DNA of 64,000 bases from Bdellovibrionales bacterium (GTDB taxonomy: Bacteria > Bdellovibrionota > Bdellovibrionia > Bdellovibrionales > UBA1609): the NCBI GenBank assembly GCA_014323935.1, contig JACOND010000004.1, positions 1-64,000 of the forward strand, given 5' to 3'. Shown piece by piece: positions 1-9,840 of this stretch; position 1 is the first letter of the stretch, and each line of letters starts with the position of its first letter. Under the pieces are notes generated by a model. The model saw nothing but the letters and a program-made list of their open reading frames with translations, was not told the origin of the DNA and ran no database searches. The position numbers were made by a program, and so were the translations under genes.

Positions 1-2
1 CC

Positions 3-116
3 ATAAACTCAAGATGTGTTTTCGATTATTTAAAAGAAATGATTAAAAAAGGCAAGCTCTTTTTTAATCCTAATAAACCCATCCTCAATCTAAACAATAG
101 CTCTCCTCTATTCTAG
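3..116 (+). CDS. C-terminal end of a CDS entering from the left edge (product unknown)
   Basis: Open frame from position 3 (INSRCVFDYLKEMIKKGKLFFNPNKPILNLNNSSPLF*) ending in TAG at 114-116; truncated by window edge. Confidence 0.35.
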   Translation: MNSRCVFDYLKEMIKKGKLFFNPNKPILNLNNSSPLF

Positions 117-359
117 GAAAAAAACAATTCTTCTTATATCATAATAATCTTCCTTTAACCCAGAATAAAATTACGGGTTGAAAGCTTTTATAGAAAAGTC
201 TATAATTTTTTAAAGAATTCAACTAAAATCAAGGTCTTTTAAGAAGAAAATTTTCATAAGCTATACAAAATATCTCAATTAATCAAGGAGTTTGTTTTTA
301 ATAAAAATCATAGAGTTTGTATAATTTTTAAAAAAATGATTTCAGTGAAAAGACATATT

Positions 360-860
360 AACAAAGGATTTTTCATCTCTTGAAGAAGAGTATAATGAGA
401 ATCTAAGAGAACAAATTAGAATTATCGAAGAAAGTGTGACATGAAAATAGATTTATGTCTCTCTTAAGGAAGTGTTTTTCCTAGACCTGACACTATTTCT
501 AATAAGAAAGCTCAGAAAGAAATATGAATCAGAGAAGTTCGCAAAGTTTTTGACTCATTGATATAAAAACTCAAAAAATATTTATTTCTGATTTTAAGAA
601 AAAAAAGATGTTACAAAGTTGGTTCAATGAAAATATAAAAAAACAAGTACTCATTAAAAATATAATAGATGAAAAAAATTTTTTAGATGAAGTGAGGAAT
701 TCTTACCTAAATTTCTTTGATTTGGAAAAGAAAGATTCTTAGAATCTTGCATTGCCATCTCAGGAACTTCTTCTTGACACACTCTTTTATTTTCTTCATA
801 CAGCTTATCTAAATAATCTAAAAGTTAATGGAGTTAGGAACTTTACAATGAGATTACAAA
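360..860 (+). pseudogene. Degenerate gene remnant; inverted copy of the remnant at about 9.84-10.34 kb
   Basis: Contains MLQSWFNENIKKQVLIKNIIDEKNFLDEV, near-identical to the 9841-10062 minus-strand ORF, with nucleotide similarity extending about 300 bp upstream; several in-frame stops. Confidence 0.65.
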
Positions 861-911
861 ACTCCAATTTGAGAGATGTTTTTTATCTCATAACTTTATA
901 TTAATTCTATT

Positions 912-2603
912 TTAAATTTTATAAAATCTTTTTCCCATTGTAATAACAGAATTTCCCTGAATTTTAACATTTTTAAGAGAATTCAAATCTGATAAAACTT
1001 GCTTTTTTAAATCCTCTTTGTTTTTTACAATCTGGAAAAGTTCTAATAATAAAAGCCAGTTATTTTTTTGTTTTTTTATCTCTTTTAAAAGGGATATAAC
1101 TTGATTTTGGATTTTTACTTGTTTTATTTTTTTATAAAGTAAATGACGATACAGTTGTTTTTTTGTAAATTTTTTAACAGCGACCTGAGAGGGTTTAAAA
1201 TCATCTTTTAAATTATATGCTTTAAAATCTGCAGGACCTGAAAAAACAGAGACCACCTTAGATCCTACGGCTAAATCAAACATCCCCCAAGAGGGGTGAT
1301 ATAATAGATTATTTTTAGAATCTGTAATTAAACAATTTCTGAATTTCAAAAGTAAAAGTTTTTTATCTACTCTCAACTCAGAGACGAACTCTCCTTTTAA
1401 ATATATTCCTCCTTTAAAAATAAGATTTGCTTTTTTATTCTTTTTTAAACCTATTTTTAAAATATCTTTTTGATTCCATAAAAACATATTTTTAGAAGAG
1501 GAATTCAACGTATTTAAAGGACTACTGTATCCTTCTTTATGATAGTTGATTCCATGTCCTTTAAGTTGTTTATTTTTATAACAGAGTTGAACAGGTCCTT
1601 TAAATTTTAAAAAATTAACATATCTGTTATTAAAAAAACTGTTTTCTAAAATTCCAGAAATTTGTAAACCACTATCTAAAACTACAGTGTTTACAGTTTT
1701 AGATCGTAAAGCCTGCTGAACTCCATAAGTTCCTCCCTTATTAAAGGCTAGTTTTTTTGAAAGAGTTCCTAAAATATCTAAAATATGCTCAAAATCTTTA
1801 GCTACAAATAACTGAGGTTGAAAGTTTGTGATATCAAAAGGATATTCGATACATTTTAAACTTAATCTCAATTTTTTAATTTTTTTAACATGAAGAAATT
1901 CTCCAATAGAAGAAATCAAACCCGCTCCATAGATTTTTGGATTTTTAAAATCCCCCATCAGTCCATACTCTGAAGTCCACCAAATGAGACGAGACAAATA
2001 AGAAGCTTCACTGACATGAGAGATATTTTTAATAATCTGTTTTAGTTTCCTCTCCTGCTTTTTTATTTGAGTCAAACGAGTTTTAGGATTTTCCTTTAAA
2101 TCACTTAGATCACGAATGGCTTTATACTTTTCCAGATCTTCTTGACTGCTAATGGACTTCAAAACAGTCTCTGCGTAAGTAAATAGAAATTGAGAAAAAA
2201 CGGGATGTGTTAAAAAGGGAATATGTCCTACAGCTTCATGAACAATATCAGGAGCCGAGGTATAAAAAATATGATGAATCCTTCTCAAATCTGAAGCAAT
2301 AGGAATAATTTTGTGTTTTTGAAATTCCATAAAAGCTCTTGGAGGGATAAAGCCACTGATACCAACAGCTCTCCAACCAAAAGATTTTATTTTTTTATCT
2401 ATATCTGTAATTCTTGGAATTTTATCTGTATCAATCCCTTTTTTTATTAAAGAATTTAAAACTTCTGTTTGACCATGAGAGTATAAGTTTTTAAAAATCC
2501 CTTTTATAATAAAACGCCAAACAGCTTGATCCTCAAAAGAGTACCTTTCATAGTTTTGAGAAACAATATATTTCCTTAAATGAACAGGAATGGAAAAACT
2601 AAT
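912..2603 (-). CDS. Aromatic amino acid hydroxylase (phenylalanine-4-hydroxylase type, long form with C-terminal extension)
   Basis: HEAVGH iron-binding motif (PDIVHEAVGHIPFL). The in-frame N-terminal extension VHLRKYIVSQNYERYSFEDQAVWRF...GWRAVGISGFIPPRAF upstream of the listed ATG matches the family; AGGAG precedes an ATT codon at 2601-2603. Confidence 0.85.
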   Translation of the reverse strand: MSFSIPVHLRKYIVSQNYERYSFEDQAVWRFIIKGIFKNLYSHGQTEVLNSLIKKGIDTDKIPRITDIDKKIKSFGWRAVGISGFIPPRAFMEFQKHKIIPIASDLRRIHHIFYTSAPDIVHEAVGHIPFLTHPVFSQFLFTYAETVLKSISSQEDLEKYKAIRDLSDLKENPKTRLTQIKKQERKLKQIIKNISHVSEASYLSRLIWWTSEYGLMGDFKNPKIYGAGLISSIGEFLHVKKIKKLRLSLKCIEYPFDITNFQPQLFVAKDFEHILDILGTLSKKLAFNKGGTYGVQQALRSKTVNTVVLDSGLQISGILENSFFNNRYVNFLKFKGPVQLCYKNKQLKGHGINYHKEGYSSPLNTLNSSSKNMFLWNQKDILKIGLKKNKKANLIFKGGIYLKGEFVSELRVDKKLLLLKFRNCLITDSKNNLLYHPSWGMFDLAVGSKVVSVFSGPADFKAYNLKDDFKPSQVAVKKFTKKQLYRHLLYKKIKQVKIQNQVISLLKEIKKQKNNWLLLLELFQIVKNKEDLKKQVLSDLNSLKNVKIQGNSVITMGKRFYKI

Positions 2604-2943
2604 TTTAAACTCCTATTAAAATTTCTTTTTTTAAGATAACTTCTTTTTTACATTCTAACTTCTCTTAAAAAAAAAGGCAAGATGATAGCAAAACCTTAAC
2701 TCTTAGAAATTTTGTAACACACTGCAAGCTCTTGAATTCCTATAGAATTATAAAATTAAATTTGCTTTTTTAGAAAAAAAGAGATAATGATCTAAATCAT
2801 AGAAATAAAGTATTTTTTTAGATTTTTTAAGAAAAAGTAGAAAAATTTTCCTTAAAAAATTATTTTTTCATCTTTGTAATTGCTTTTTTTTATAAAACAA
2901 CATAAATTTATTATAACTTTTAATTAAACAAAGGAGAAAAAAA

Positions 2944-3474
2944 ATGAAAAAAAATATACTAATCTTATCCGCTGTAAGTTTAAGTTTTGTTTCAATCAGC
3001 GTTTTTGCAAGAAGGTCTCAACAACCACAACGACAATTGAAAAATCAAACACAACTTAACTCCCAAGCTTTTTCACAAAAACCGGTTGTAGAAGGTTGTA
3101 AAGGAACTTGTGCTGAGGCTGTGCCTCGTGAATCTGTAAAAACATTAAACGTAATGGAAAAAACTCCATTACGTAATAAATTGTTAAAAAACTTGCCTCA
3201 AATTGATGCTTCCGTTAAAGAACTAATTTTTAAAGAAGTGGTAAGTAAAGGAGAATTACGTCCTGGAAAAATTTCTACACATAACGAAATCAAAATAAAA
3301 CACGAAAGTGATTCCTATATGGTTCCTTTGATTAGAGCTTTACAAACAGCCCAACAAGACAACTGGTCAACAGAACATAGAAATAACTTTGAAAGTTTCG
3401 TTAAGGCTCTAGTAAAAGATGGCATAAATAAAGAAGAAGCTAAAAAACTCAAAGAAGTTAGAGATAAATGTTAA
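2944..3474 (+). CDS. Secreted or periplasmic protein of unknown function
   Basis: ORF with AGGAG RBS, N-terminal signal peptide (MKKNILILSAVSLSFVSISVFA), followed by a strong terminator. Confidence 0.75.
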   Translation: MKKNILILSAVSLSFVSISVFARRSQQPQRQLKNQTQLNSQAFSQKPVVEGCKGTCAEAVPRESVKTLNVMEKTPLRNKLLKNLPQIDASVKELIFKEVVSKGELRPGKISTHNEIKIKHESDSYMVPLIRALQTAQQDNWSTEHRNNFESFVKALVKDGINKEEAKKLKEVRDKC

Positions 3475-3503
3475 CTTGAGTTAAATGGATAGAGTATCCA
3501 CTT

Positions 3504-3537
3504 AAAAAGGGGAGAACTTCTTCTCCCCTTTTTTTAT
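3504..3537 (+). terminator. Rho-independent terminator
   Basis: aaaaggggagaa-ctt-cttctccccttttttt hairpin plus T-run. Confidence 0.85.
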
Positions 3538-3591
3538 TATACATAAAAAAAGACTAGACTTTTAAATAAAAAGACTTTATAAGCTTTATTT

Positions 3592-3909
3592 ATGGAAACT
3601 AAAGAGCAAATTTCCAATTTGATTTCTGATAATCCTATCATGCTTTTTATGAAAGGAACACCTAAGCAACCCCAATGTGGGTTTTCAGCTCGCATTGTCC
3701 AAATTTTAGATTTTCTTCAAGTAAATTATCATTCTTTTGACGTTCTATCTGACGAAAGCATTCGTCAAGGAATTAAAGACTATGGAAATTGGCCAACCAT
3801 ACCGCAACTTTATGTCAATCAAGAACTTGTAGGAGGTTGTGATATTGTTCAAGAACAATTTCAATCTGGAGAATTAGAAAAAACACTTCAAAGCTTTAAA
3901 AAAACTTAA
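3592..3909 (+). CDS. grxD: Monothiol glutaredoxin (Grx4 type)
   Basis: KGTPKQPQCGFSARIVQIL CGFS motif, WPTIPQLYV, GGCDI. Confidence 0.93.
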   Translation: METKEQISNLISDNPIMLFMKGTPKQPQCGFSARIVQILDFLQVNYHSFDVLSDESIRQGIKDYGNWPTIPQLYVNQELVGGCDIVQEQFQSGELEKTLQSFKKT

Positions 3910-3930
3910 TCTCTTAAAATCACACTGCTT

Positions 3931-4800
3931 TTATAAACTAGATACTGTTAAGTGAGCTTCAAAATTTTCAAGAGATAGCTGTGCATCCGTATTAAAAGGT
4001 AAAGGAGTTTTTCTTTTATGACCACAAGGAAGATTCGAGATCAAAGGAAGATTGCAGGATTGAGAAAAGCTTTTTAAAACCTTCTGAAAGTCTTTTTTAC
4101 TTAAGGGATAAAAATCACCAAACAAAATAGCCTTTGTTAATTTTAAAGCTCCAGAGTAAAGCAAATGGTGTAAAAAGCGATCAACCTTATAAGCTTCTTC
4201 ATTAATATCTTCTAAAAACAAAAATTCAAATGGAGGAAAAGTAAAAGTTCCTCTACTTGTAGATAACAAACTGAGATTTCCTCCTGTTATCTTGCCTTTT
4301 AAAAGTTTTTTTCGATAGCTTTTAAAATTTCTTAATTTATTGAAGTGAAGTTTTTTTTTCTTTCCAAATAAAACATTCTTTAAAATTTCTAATTCTTTTG
4401 AAGACAAATCAGATAATTCAGATAAAGTAGGAGCATGGAGACTCTTTTGATTTTTAGCATTCAAATATAAATGGAGAGCAGTTCCATCACTATATCCTAC
4501 AAAAAGTTTAGATTTTTTAAAATTTAACTTTTTAAAATTAGGAATTAACTTCTGAGATCCATAACCACCTCTCAGCATCCAAACAGCTGAGTAAGAAGTA
4601 TTTCCAAAAGCTTGTTTTAAAAAAAAACTTCTTTTTAAATGACTGTTAGAATGAAATAAATGAGCTTTTATCATAGAAGGTTTGAAATAAACTTTTAAAC
4701 CCCAACTTTCTAATATTTTAATTCCTTTTTTCCATTTGTTATCTTTAGACTTTGAAGCAGGAGCTACAATAAAAACACAATCTTTTTCTTTTAAAAACAT
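3931..4800 (-). CDS. LD-carboxypeptidase (peptidase S66 family)
   Basis: VFIVAPAS start, GGYGS, VGYSDGTALHLYL nucleophile region. Confidence 0.85.
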   Translation of the reverse strand: MFLKEKDCVFIVAPASKSKDNKWKKGIKILESWGLKVYFKPSMIKAHLFHSNSHLKRSFFLKQAFGNTSYSAVWMLRGGYGSQKLIPNFKKLNFKKSKLFVGYSDGTALHLYLNAKNQKSLHAPTLSELSDLSSKELEILKNVLFGKKKKLHFNKLRNFKSYRKKLLKGKITGGNLSLLSTSRGTFTFPPFEFLFLEDINEEAYKVDRFLHHLLYSGALKLTKAILFGDFYPLSKKDFQKVLKSFSQSCNLPLISNLPCGHKRKTPLPFNTDAQLSLENFEAHLTVSSL

Positions 4801-6959
4801 TTTGAAAAAACTTTCTTTAAGGATTCTTCTTGAAGTAAATAATCAGGAAACCAATCCTCAGGATTTTTGGACAGCAGATTATGATAAAAAACATAGTTTC
4901 TAATAACTAAGCGAACATAGTTTCGAGTTTCTTCGTAAGGAATATTTTCTATAAATTCCAAAGGACTCCAATGTCCTAACTCTCTTGCCCATCTGTCTAC
5001 AACGCGTCCTCCGGCATTATAAGCAGCTACGACTAAAATAAAGTTATTATCATATTTTCTTAATAGTTTTTTAAGGTGAGCACTTCCTAAGGAAATATTT
5101 GTAGAAGGGTTATACAAATTTTTATAGTTCTTGTAAGGTATTTTGTTTTCTCTAGCTGCTTGCAGAGCCGAAGAAGGTATTAACTGCATTAAACCAAAAG
5201 CATCAGCCTGGCTTCTAGCTCTAGGATTAAAAGCGGATTCTTGACGAATGATAGAAAGAAGAAAAGCAAGAGAAATTTCATCTGATTGACTCGTTTTTTT
5301 TACCATTTCATAAAAATCTAAAGGAAACAAAAGAAAAGTGTAGTTATTTATAAGCTCTTTTCTTATTTCCGAATCGATAGTATTAAAAAATGTAAAAGCT
5401 TTTAAATACTTTTTAGTCTTGTTCAAAAAAAATAAAGTCTCTAAATTATTTTCTAAATTCAATTTTTTACTCTCATTAAAAACAGAGCTGTATTTTTGCT
5501 CTAAAAACAAGGCTATCAGTTCATTTTCTTTAAATAAAGTGAGCCAATAAATTAAATCATGATCCTTTTTATTTCCTATCACTCTATTTTCTTTATTTTT
5601 TACTTGTATTTTTTTTCCTAATTTATCATAAGCTATCAACCTATAATAACCATAAGGACCTTCTTTAACTAAATCCTTAAAAACCAAACAAGATAAAATC
5701 ATTTTTCCTAAATCTTCATAAGTTTTAGCCATCCAAAATAACGCCTTATCATAAGTATAAGGGTTATTCGTGTTCTCTTTTAAAAGAGCAAAATTTTCAA
5801 GAGATTTTTTATACTCTTTTCTCTTTCTATAAATCCATGCTTTTTTCCATAAACTCTCAGAGAGAACTTTTTCCTGCTCTTGATTTTTCTTATCCAATAA
5901 ATTTTCAATCACTTGATTGAAATCTTCTAAACTCAACTCTTCCTGATCTTCCTGCAAATAAACAGAAGCTCTTAAAAACAAAATCTCATTTTCTATAATT
6001 TTAGAACCCTCTTCTTTTAACAAAGAAGTTAGGATTTCAATAGCTTTTTTGTTTTCATCAATATTCCATTTTTGTCTTGCGATTTCTAATTTTTTTCTAT
6101 AATAAATTTTTAAACTTTCTGGGCTATTTTCTTTCAAAAGCCAACTTGCCCACTGCTGAGCATTTCTTATCCTTTTTTCTCTATTTCTCATTAAACTATA
6201 AATATGTCCCAAATCTTTAAAAGCTCCGTTTTTATCATCAAAAGAAAATAAATTTGAATTTAAAACTTTAATATAATAGGAAATAGCTTGTTTGAACTTT
6301 CTATTTTCTTTAAAATCTTTTGCAACAACAAAATAATCTTTTTCTTGAGGTTCAGGATATAAACTAGGAGATAGTTTATATAAAAGTTCTTGTATTTTCT
6401 TATGATTTAAAGCTTGATTCGATTTTAGGGATGAAGTTAAAAACAAGGCATGTTTTAAAAAGGAGATACGTTCTTCCTTATAAGGGCTATGTTCTCCTAA
6501 ATAAAGAGTTGCTTTAAAAGTTTGCTCAGGATCATCAAAAAATTTCCTTCTTTCATAAAAAGCTTTCGCAAGAGATCTTCTAAGCCAATCAGGAAAAGAG
6601 GAGGGGTCAAAAGTAATCTTGTGATCAAAAGAACATAAAGAATAACTTTTAATAAGGCTTAATGACTTTAAAGGAAAAGAAGAAATTTGAGAGAGTTCTT
6701 TCATAGTTTCACAAAAAAAGTTTCGATCTTTTTTCTCTAAAAGAAGAGCTTGATGATATTTTAATCTCCAAAGATTTGCAGTTTTGTTATTGTATTGTTT
6801 TTCTAAAGATAAAAAGATAGATTTTATTTGGCTTTCTGTTCTTTTTTCTATTCCTTCTGGTATCTTTATTTCATCTGGAATAAAGGAGTCAAAGCCGTAA
6901 GAATTAAAACCTAATAAAAAAACAAAAAAAAGCTTAGTTTTAGAAAAAAAATTAAACAC
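4791..6959 (-). CDS. Soluble lytic murein transglycosylase (Slt-like)
   Basis: C-terminal SLT domain IRQESAFNPRARSQADAFGLMQLIPSSA...AAYNAGGRVVDRW; N-terminal helical repeats. Confidence 0.9.
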   Translation of the reverse strand: MFNFFSKTKLFFVFLLGFNSYGFDSFIPDEIKIPEGIEKRTESQIKSIFLSLEKQYNNKTANLWRLKYHQALLLEKKDRNFFCETMKELSQISSFPLKSLSLIKSYSLCSFDHKITFDPSSFPDWLRRSLAKAFYERRKFFDDPEQTFKATLYLGEHSPYKEERISFLKHALFLTSSLKSNQALNHKKIQELLYKLSPSLYPEPQEKDYFVVAKDFKENRKFKQAISYYIKVLNSNLFSFDDKNGAFKDLGHIYSLMRNREKRIRNAQQWASWLLKENSPESLKIYYRKKLEIARQKWNIDENKKAIEILTSLLKEEGSKIIENEILFLRASVYLQEDQEELSLEDFNQVIENLLDKKNQEQEKVLSESLWKKAWIYRKRKEYKKSLENFALLKENTNNPYTYDKALFWMAKTYEDLGKMILSCLVFKDLVKEGPYGYYRLIAYDKLGKKIQVKNKENRVIGNKKDHDLIYWLTLFKENELIALFLEQKYSSVFNESKKLNLENNLETLFFLNKTKKYLKAFTFFNTIDSEIRKELINNYTFLLFPLDFYEMVKKTSQSDEISLAFLLSIIRQESAFNPRARSQADAFGLMQLIPSSALQAARENKIPYKNYKNLYNPSTNISLGSAHLKKLLRKYDNNFILVVAAYNAGGRVVDRWARELGHWSPLEFIENIPYEETRNYVRLVIRNYVFYHNLLSKNPEDWFPDYLLQEESLKKVFSKCF

Positions 6960-6994
6960 ATTATTACTTAGTATAAAATGCCTTAAATTTTTAT

Positions 6995-7894
6995 TTATGA
7001 GTAAAGTCTTTCTAATCTTTTTATTCTATCTTCTAAAGGAGGGTGAGTAGAAAACCAATTGACTTTTTTAGAGGAGCTAGAAATTTGTAAGTAGTTATAA
7101 GATTCTTGTTGAGCCGAACGGTTTGTAGCATAAGCCATTTGACTGGAACCTGTCATTTTACTTAAAGCCTTAAGAGCAGCTATCATACTAGGAGTACTAG
7201 AAAGTCTTGCCCCATCCTTATCTGCTCTGTATTCTCTTTTTCTAGAAAAATAACACATAATAATAGAACCTAAAATACTAAACACTATTTGCAAACCTAT
7301 ATAAATTGCAAATTCCAACCAAAAAGAACGATCTCTCATTCTAGAAACAATAAGTTTAGCTATCGCTCGAGCCGCTAGTAAAATCATAGTGTTTATCATT
7401 CCTTGAAGAAGAGTCATAGTAACCATGTCTCCATTTGCAATATGAGCCACTTCATGAGCTAGAACTCCTTCTAACTCTTCTTCACTCATAGAATTTAACA
7501 AAGATTCAGAAACAGCCACTAAAGATTTCTTTTTACTTGGACCCGTAGCAAAAGCATTGGGCTGAGGACTTTGATAAATTCCAACTTCAGGACTGACAGG
7601 AAGACGTGCTCTTTTTGCAATTTCATGAACCTTATTAATCAAATCTAACTCTCTGCCTTTTGCTAAACGAGAATCAATGACACGAACTCCCATAAATCTT
7701 TTAGCCATCCACCGAGACATAGCTAAAGTTATAAAAGCTCCTCCAAAACCAATCAAAGAGTAAAAAACAATGTAAAAACCCCACTCTCCTTCAATTCCTA
7801 AAGATTGAGTTATAAGCGTTCCTAAAACAGAAGCTGTTAGGACAATTAAAAAATTTAAAACTAAAAAATAAAATATTCTCCGAAAAAAAGACAT
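6995..7894 (-). CDS. htpX: Zinc metalloprotease HtpX
   Basis: LAHEVAHIANGDMVTMTLLQG, membrane segments, AFATGPSKKKSLVAVS. Confidence 0.93.
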   Translation of the reverse strand: MSFFRRIFYFLVLNFLIVLTASVLGTLITQSLGIEGEWGFYIVFYSLIGFGGAFITLAMSRWMAKRFMGVRVIDSRLAKGRELDLINKVHEIAKRARLPVSPEVGIYQSPQPNAFATGPSKKKSLVAVSESLLNSMSEEELEGVLAHEVAHIANGDMVTMTLLQGMINTMILLAARAIAKLIVSRMRDRSFWLEFAIYIGLQIVFSILGSIIMCYFSRKREYRADKDGARLSSTPSMIAALKALSKMTGSSQMAYATNRSAQQESYNYLQISSSSKKVNWFSTHPPLEDRIKRLERLYS

Positions 7895-7988
7895 TTTAAC
7901 TCCTATTTTTTAAAAGTTTTCAAAACTTATTTAAGTTTTTTACTAAGTTAAAGCTAAAAAGTCAAGGGGGATTCTTTAAATTTGATCT

Positions 7989-8561
7989 TTATATATCTTT
8001 ATTGTGAAGAGTCCAGTTCATATTTTCTAAGTAATAGCTCATCTCTTTAATACTTTCTCTTATGTCATCTAAAACTCTATGTTTATTTTCTTTTTTAAAA
8101 CAATATCCTTTTTGCTGGGCTATCAATTTAAAAGCCGTAACATCTAACATGCGGTAGTAAAGCCTTTTATCAAAACGAGGCATATACCGTCTAATGAAAT
8201 TTCTATCCTGATAAATACAATTGCCAGCTATAACAATAGGCTCCTCAACAGAAAAATGGGATTCTAATAAACTTATCAAATCTTCTTCTACAAGATTTAA
8301 AGATTTTCCTTTAGGAATAAGGAAATAAAGTCCGGACCTTCTGTGACATTTTTGATTCCAATCATCCATTTTTTCTAAATATTTCGAATCTTGACAAACG
8401 ACATTTTGATAGCTTTCTAATTCCTTAAAAGCTTGATCTGTGATAATAGCTCCAACCTCAATAATGACATCTTTTTCAGGTGATAAACCCGTCATCTCTA
8501 AGTCCATCCAAAGAATTTTATTCATTTGAATCTGATCTGATTTTTTAAGTTCTTGATTCAT
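7989..8561 (-). CDS. orn: Oligoribonuclease
   Basis: ILWMDLEMTGLSPEKDVIIEVGAIITD; HRVLDDIRESIKEM C-terminus. Confidence 0.93.
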   Translation of the reverse strand: MNQELKKSDQIQMNKILWMDLEMTGLSPEKDVIIEVGAIITDQAFKELESYQNVVCQDSKYLEKMDDWNQKCHRRSGLYFLIPKGKSLNLVEEDLISLLESHFSVEEPIVIAGNCIYQDRNFIRRYMPRFDKRLYYRMLDVTAFKLIAQQKGYCFKKENKHRVLDDIRESIKEMSYYLENMNWTLHNKDI

Positions 8562-8599
8562 ATTTTTTTGTAATGAGTTAACTTTTATTTTGGTAATAA

Positions 8600-8890
8600 G
8601 TCAAGATAAATCAACTATCAAAGCTCCTTCATTAATCATCCCTTTTACCTTTTGGTACTTCCAAGAAAACTGTCCTTTCTTTAAATATTCTATGGTTTTA
8701 TTTTTTAAGATTCCTTTCCTTTACCAACAACAATCAAGAGCTTTTTCTTTTTATTATTTTCTAAAATAAAACGATTCATTAAATTAAAAACTTCATCTTC
8801 AAATTTTCCATGAAGGTTTATGGCAGGAATCTTTTTTACAAATAAGAGCGAATTTTTTCATAATCCTTTTTTTCCAATCTAAGTTTTTTT
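8600..8890 (-). pseudogene. Frameshifted Smr-domain protein remnant
   Basis: Minus-strand IPAINLHGKFEDEVFNLMNRFILENNKKKKLLIVVGKGK, then a frameshift to LKNKTIEYLKKGQFSWKYQKVKGMINEGALIVDLS; resembles Smr LDLHG...GKG...GA motifs. Confidence 0.65.
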
Positions 8891-8925
8891 ATTTATAAAA
8901 ATAAAATCAAAAAACCAAAAAGGAT

Positions 8926-9456
8926 TTAATTTAAAAGTTTTTTATTGGGTATCATTTTTTCTACCCATAATCTTTCTCCGATTAAATTAAATCCTATCGC
9001 TTCGGCTCCACTTGCAATAGATTCAAAAAACAGTTGGACATCATGGAGACTTTCTTGATATTCATCTTTACCGTAAAAAAAGCTTTCAATAGCATCAATG
9101 ACACTTAATAGATCTGCTGTTGTAACAACTTTGGGAAGCCTATGAGGAGAAAGACCTACACAGCTCGAAGGAGGAAATCCTATAAATTCTTCTGTTAAAA
9201 TAATTTTTTTCCCTGATTTAAAATTCACTTGCAAAAAACTCTCTCCTTTTTCATCCTCTCTTTTTAAAACTTTCTCAATATCTTTAGCTATAAAAAAGAT
9301 AGATTTTCTGTCATGGCTTTGTAAAATTTCAATCTGATTGTTTTCTTTTTTATTTTTTATTAAAACAAGTTTTTTAGAACTTGATAAAAAAGATTCAATT
9401 AAACTTGTTGAAGTCCTAAAAATAGGAACCCCTGAGTTTGTATTTTCTTGTTTCAT
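8926..9456 (-). CDS. Hypothetical protein
   Basis: Intact 176-aa ORF; no recognised family. Confidence 0.65.
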   Translation of the reverse strand: MKQENTNSGVPIFRTSTSLIESFLSSSKKLVLIKNKKENNQIEILQSHDRKSIFFIAKDIEKVLKREDEKGESFLQVNFKSGKKIILTEEFIGFPPSSCVGLSPHRLPKVVTTADLLSVIDAIESFFYGKDEYQESLHDVQLFFESIASGAEAIGFNLIGERLWVEKMIPNKKLLN

Positions 9457-9840
9457 TTTAAAAGTCCTTTCTTAAATTAATGTTTTGTTTATATTTTCCT
9501 AATCTAACTATCGCCTTACTTTATAAAAAACTTTAATAAAAAATAATAAAATATTTTTTTAATTTATTTTTTCAATAAAATTATATATTTAAGTAAATTA
9601 TAAAGTTCCATTCAAATCAATCTTTGATAAAATCTCTAGAAATTTACAAACTTAAAATTAAGCTTAATAACCAGAAAACACAAACCAGAGCTTAATAAAA
9701 AATTCTTCCTTTATAGCCTCTTTCAAAAAAATAACTCCAAACTCTTTTATTAAAGACAGACTTTTTCCTAACTAACAGCCATGATAAATTCTTCAAAAGC
9801 TTTGACTCAGATTCTAAACTCAGTCAGAAATTACTTCAGC

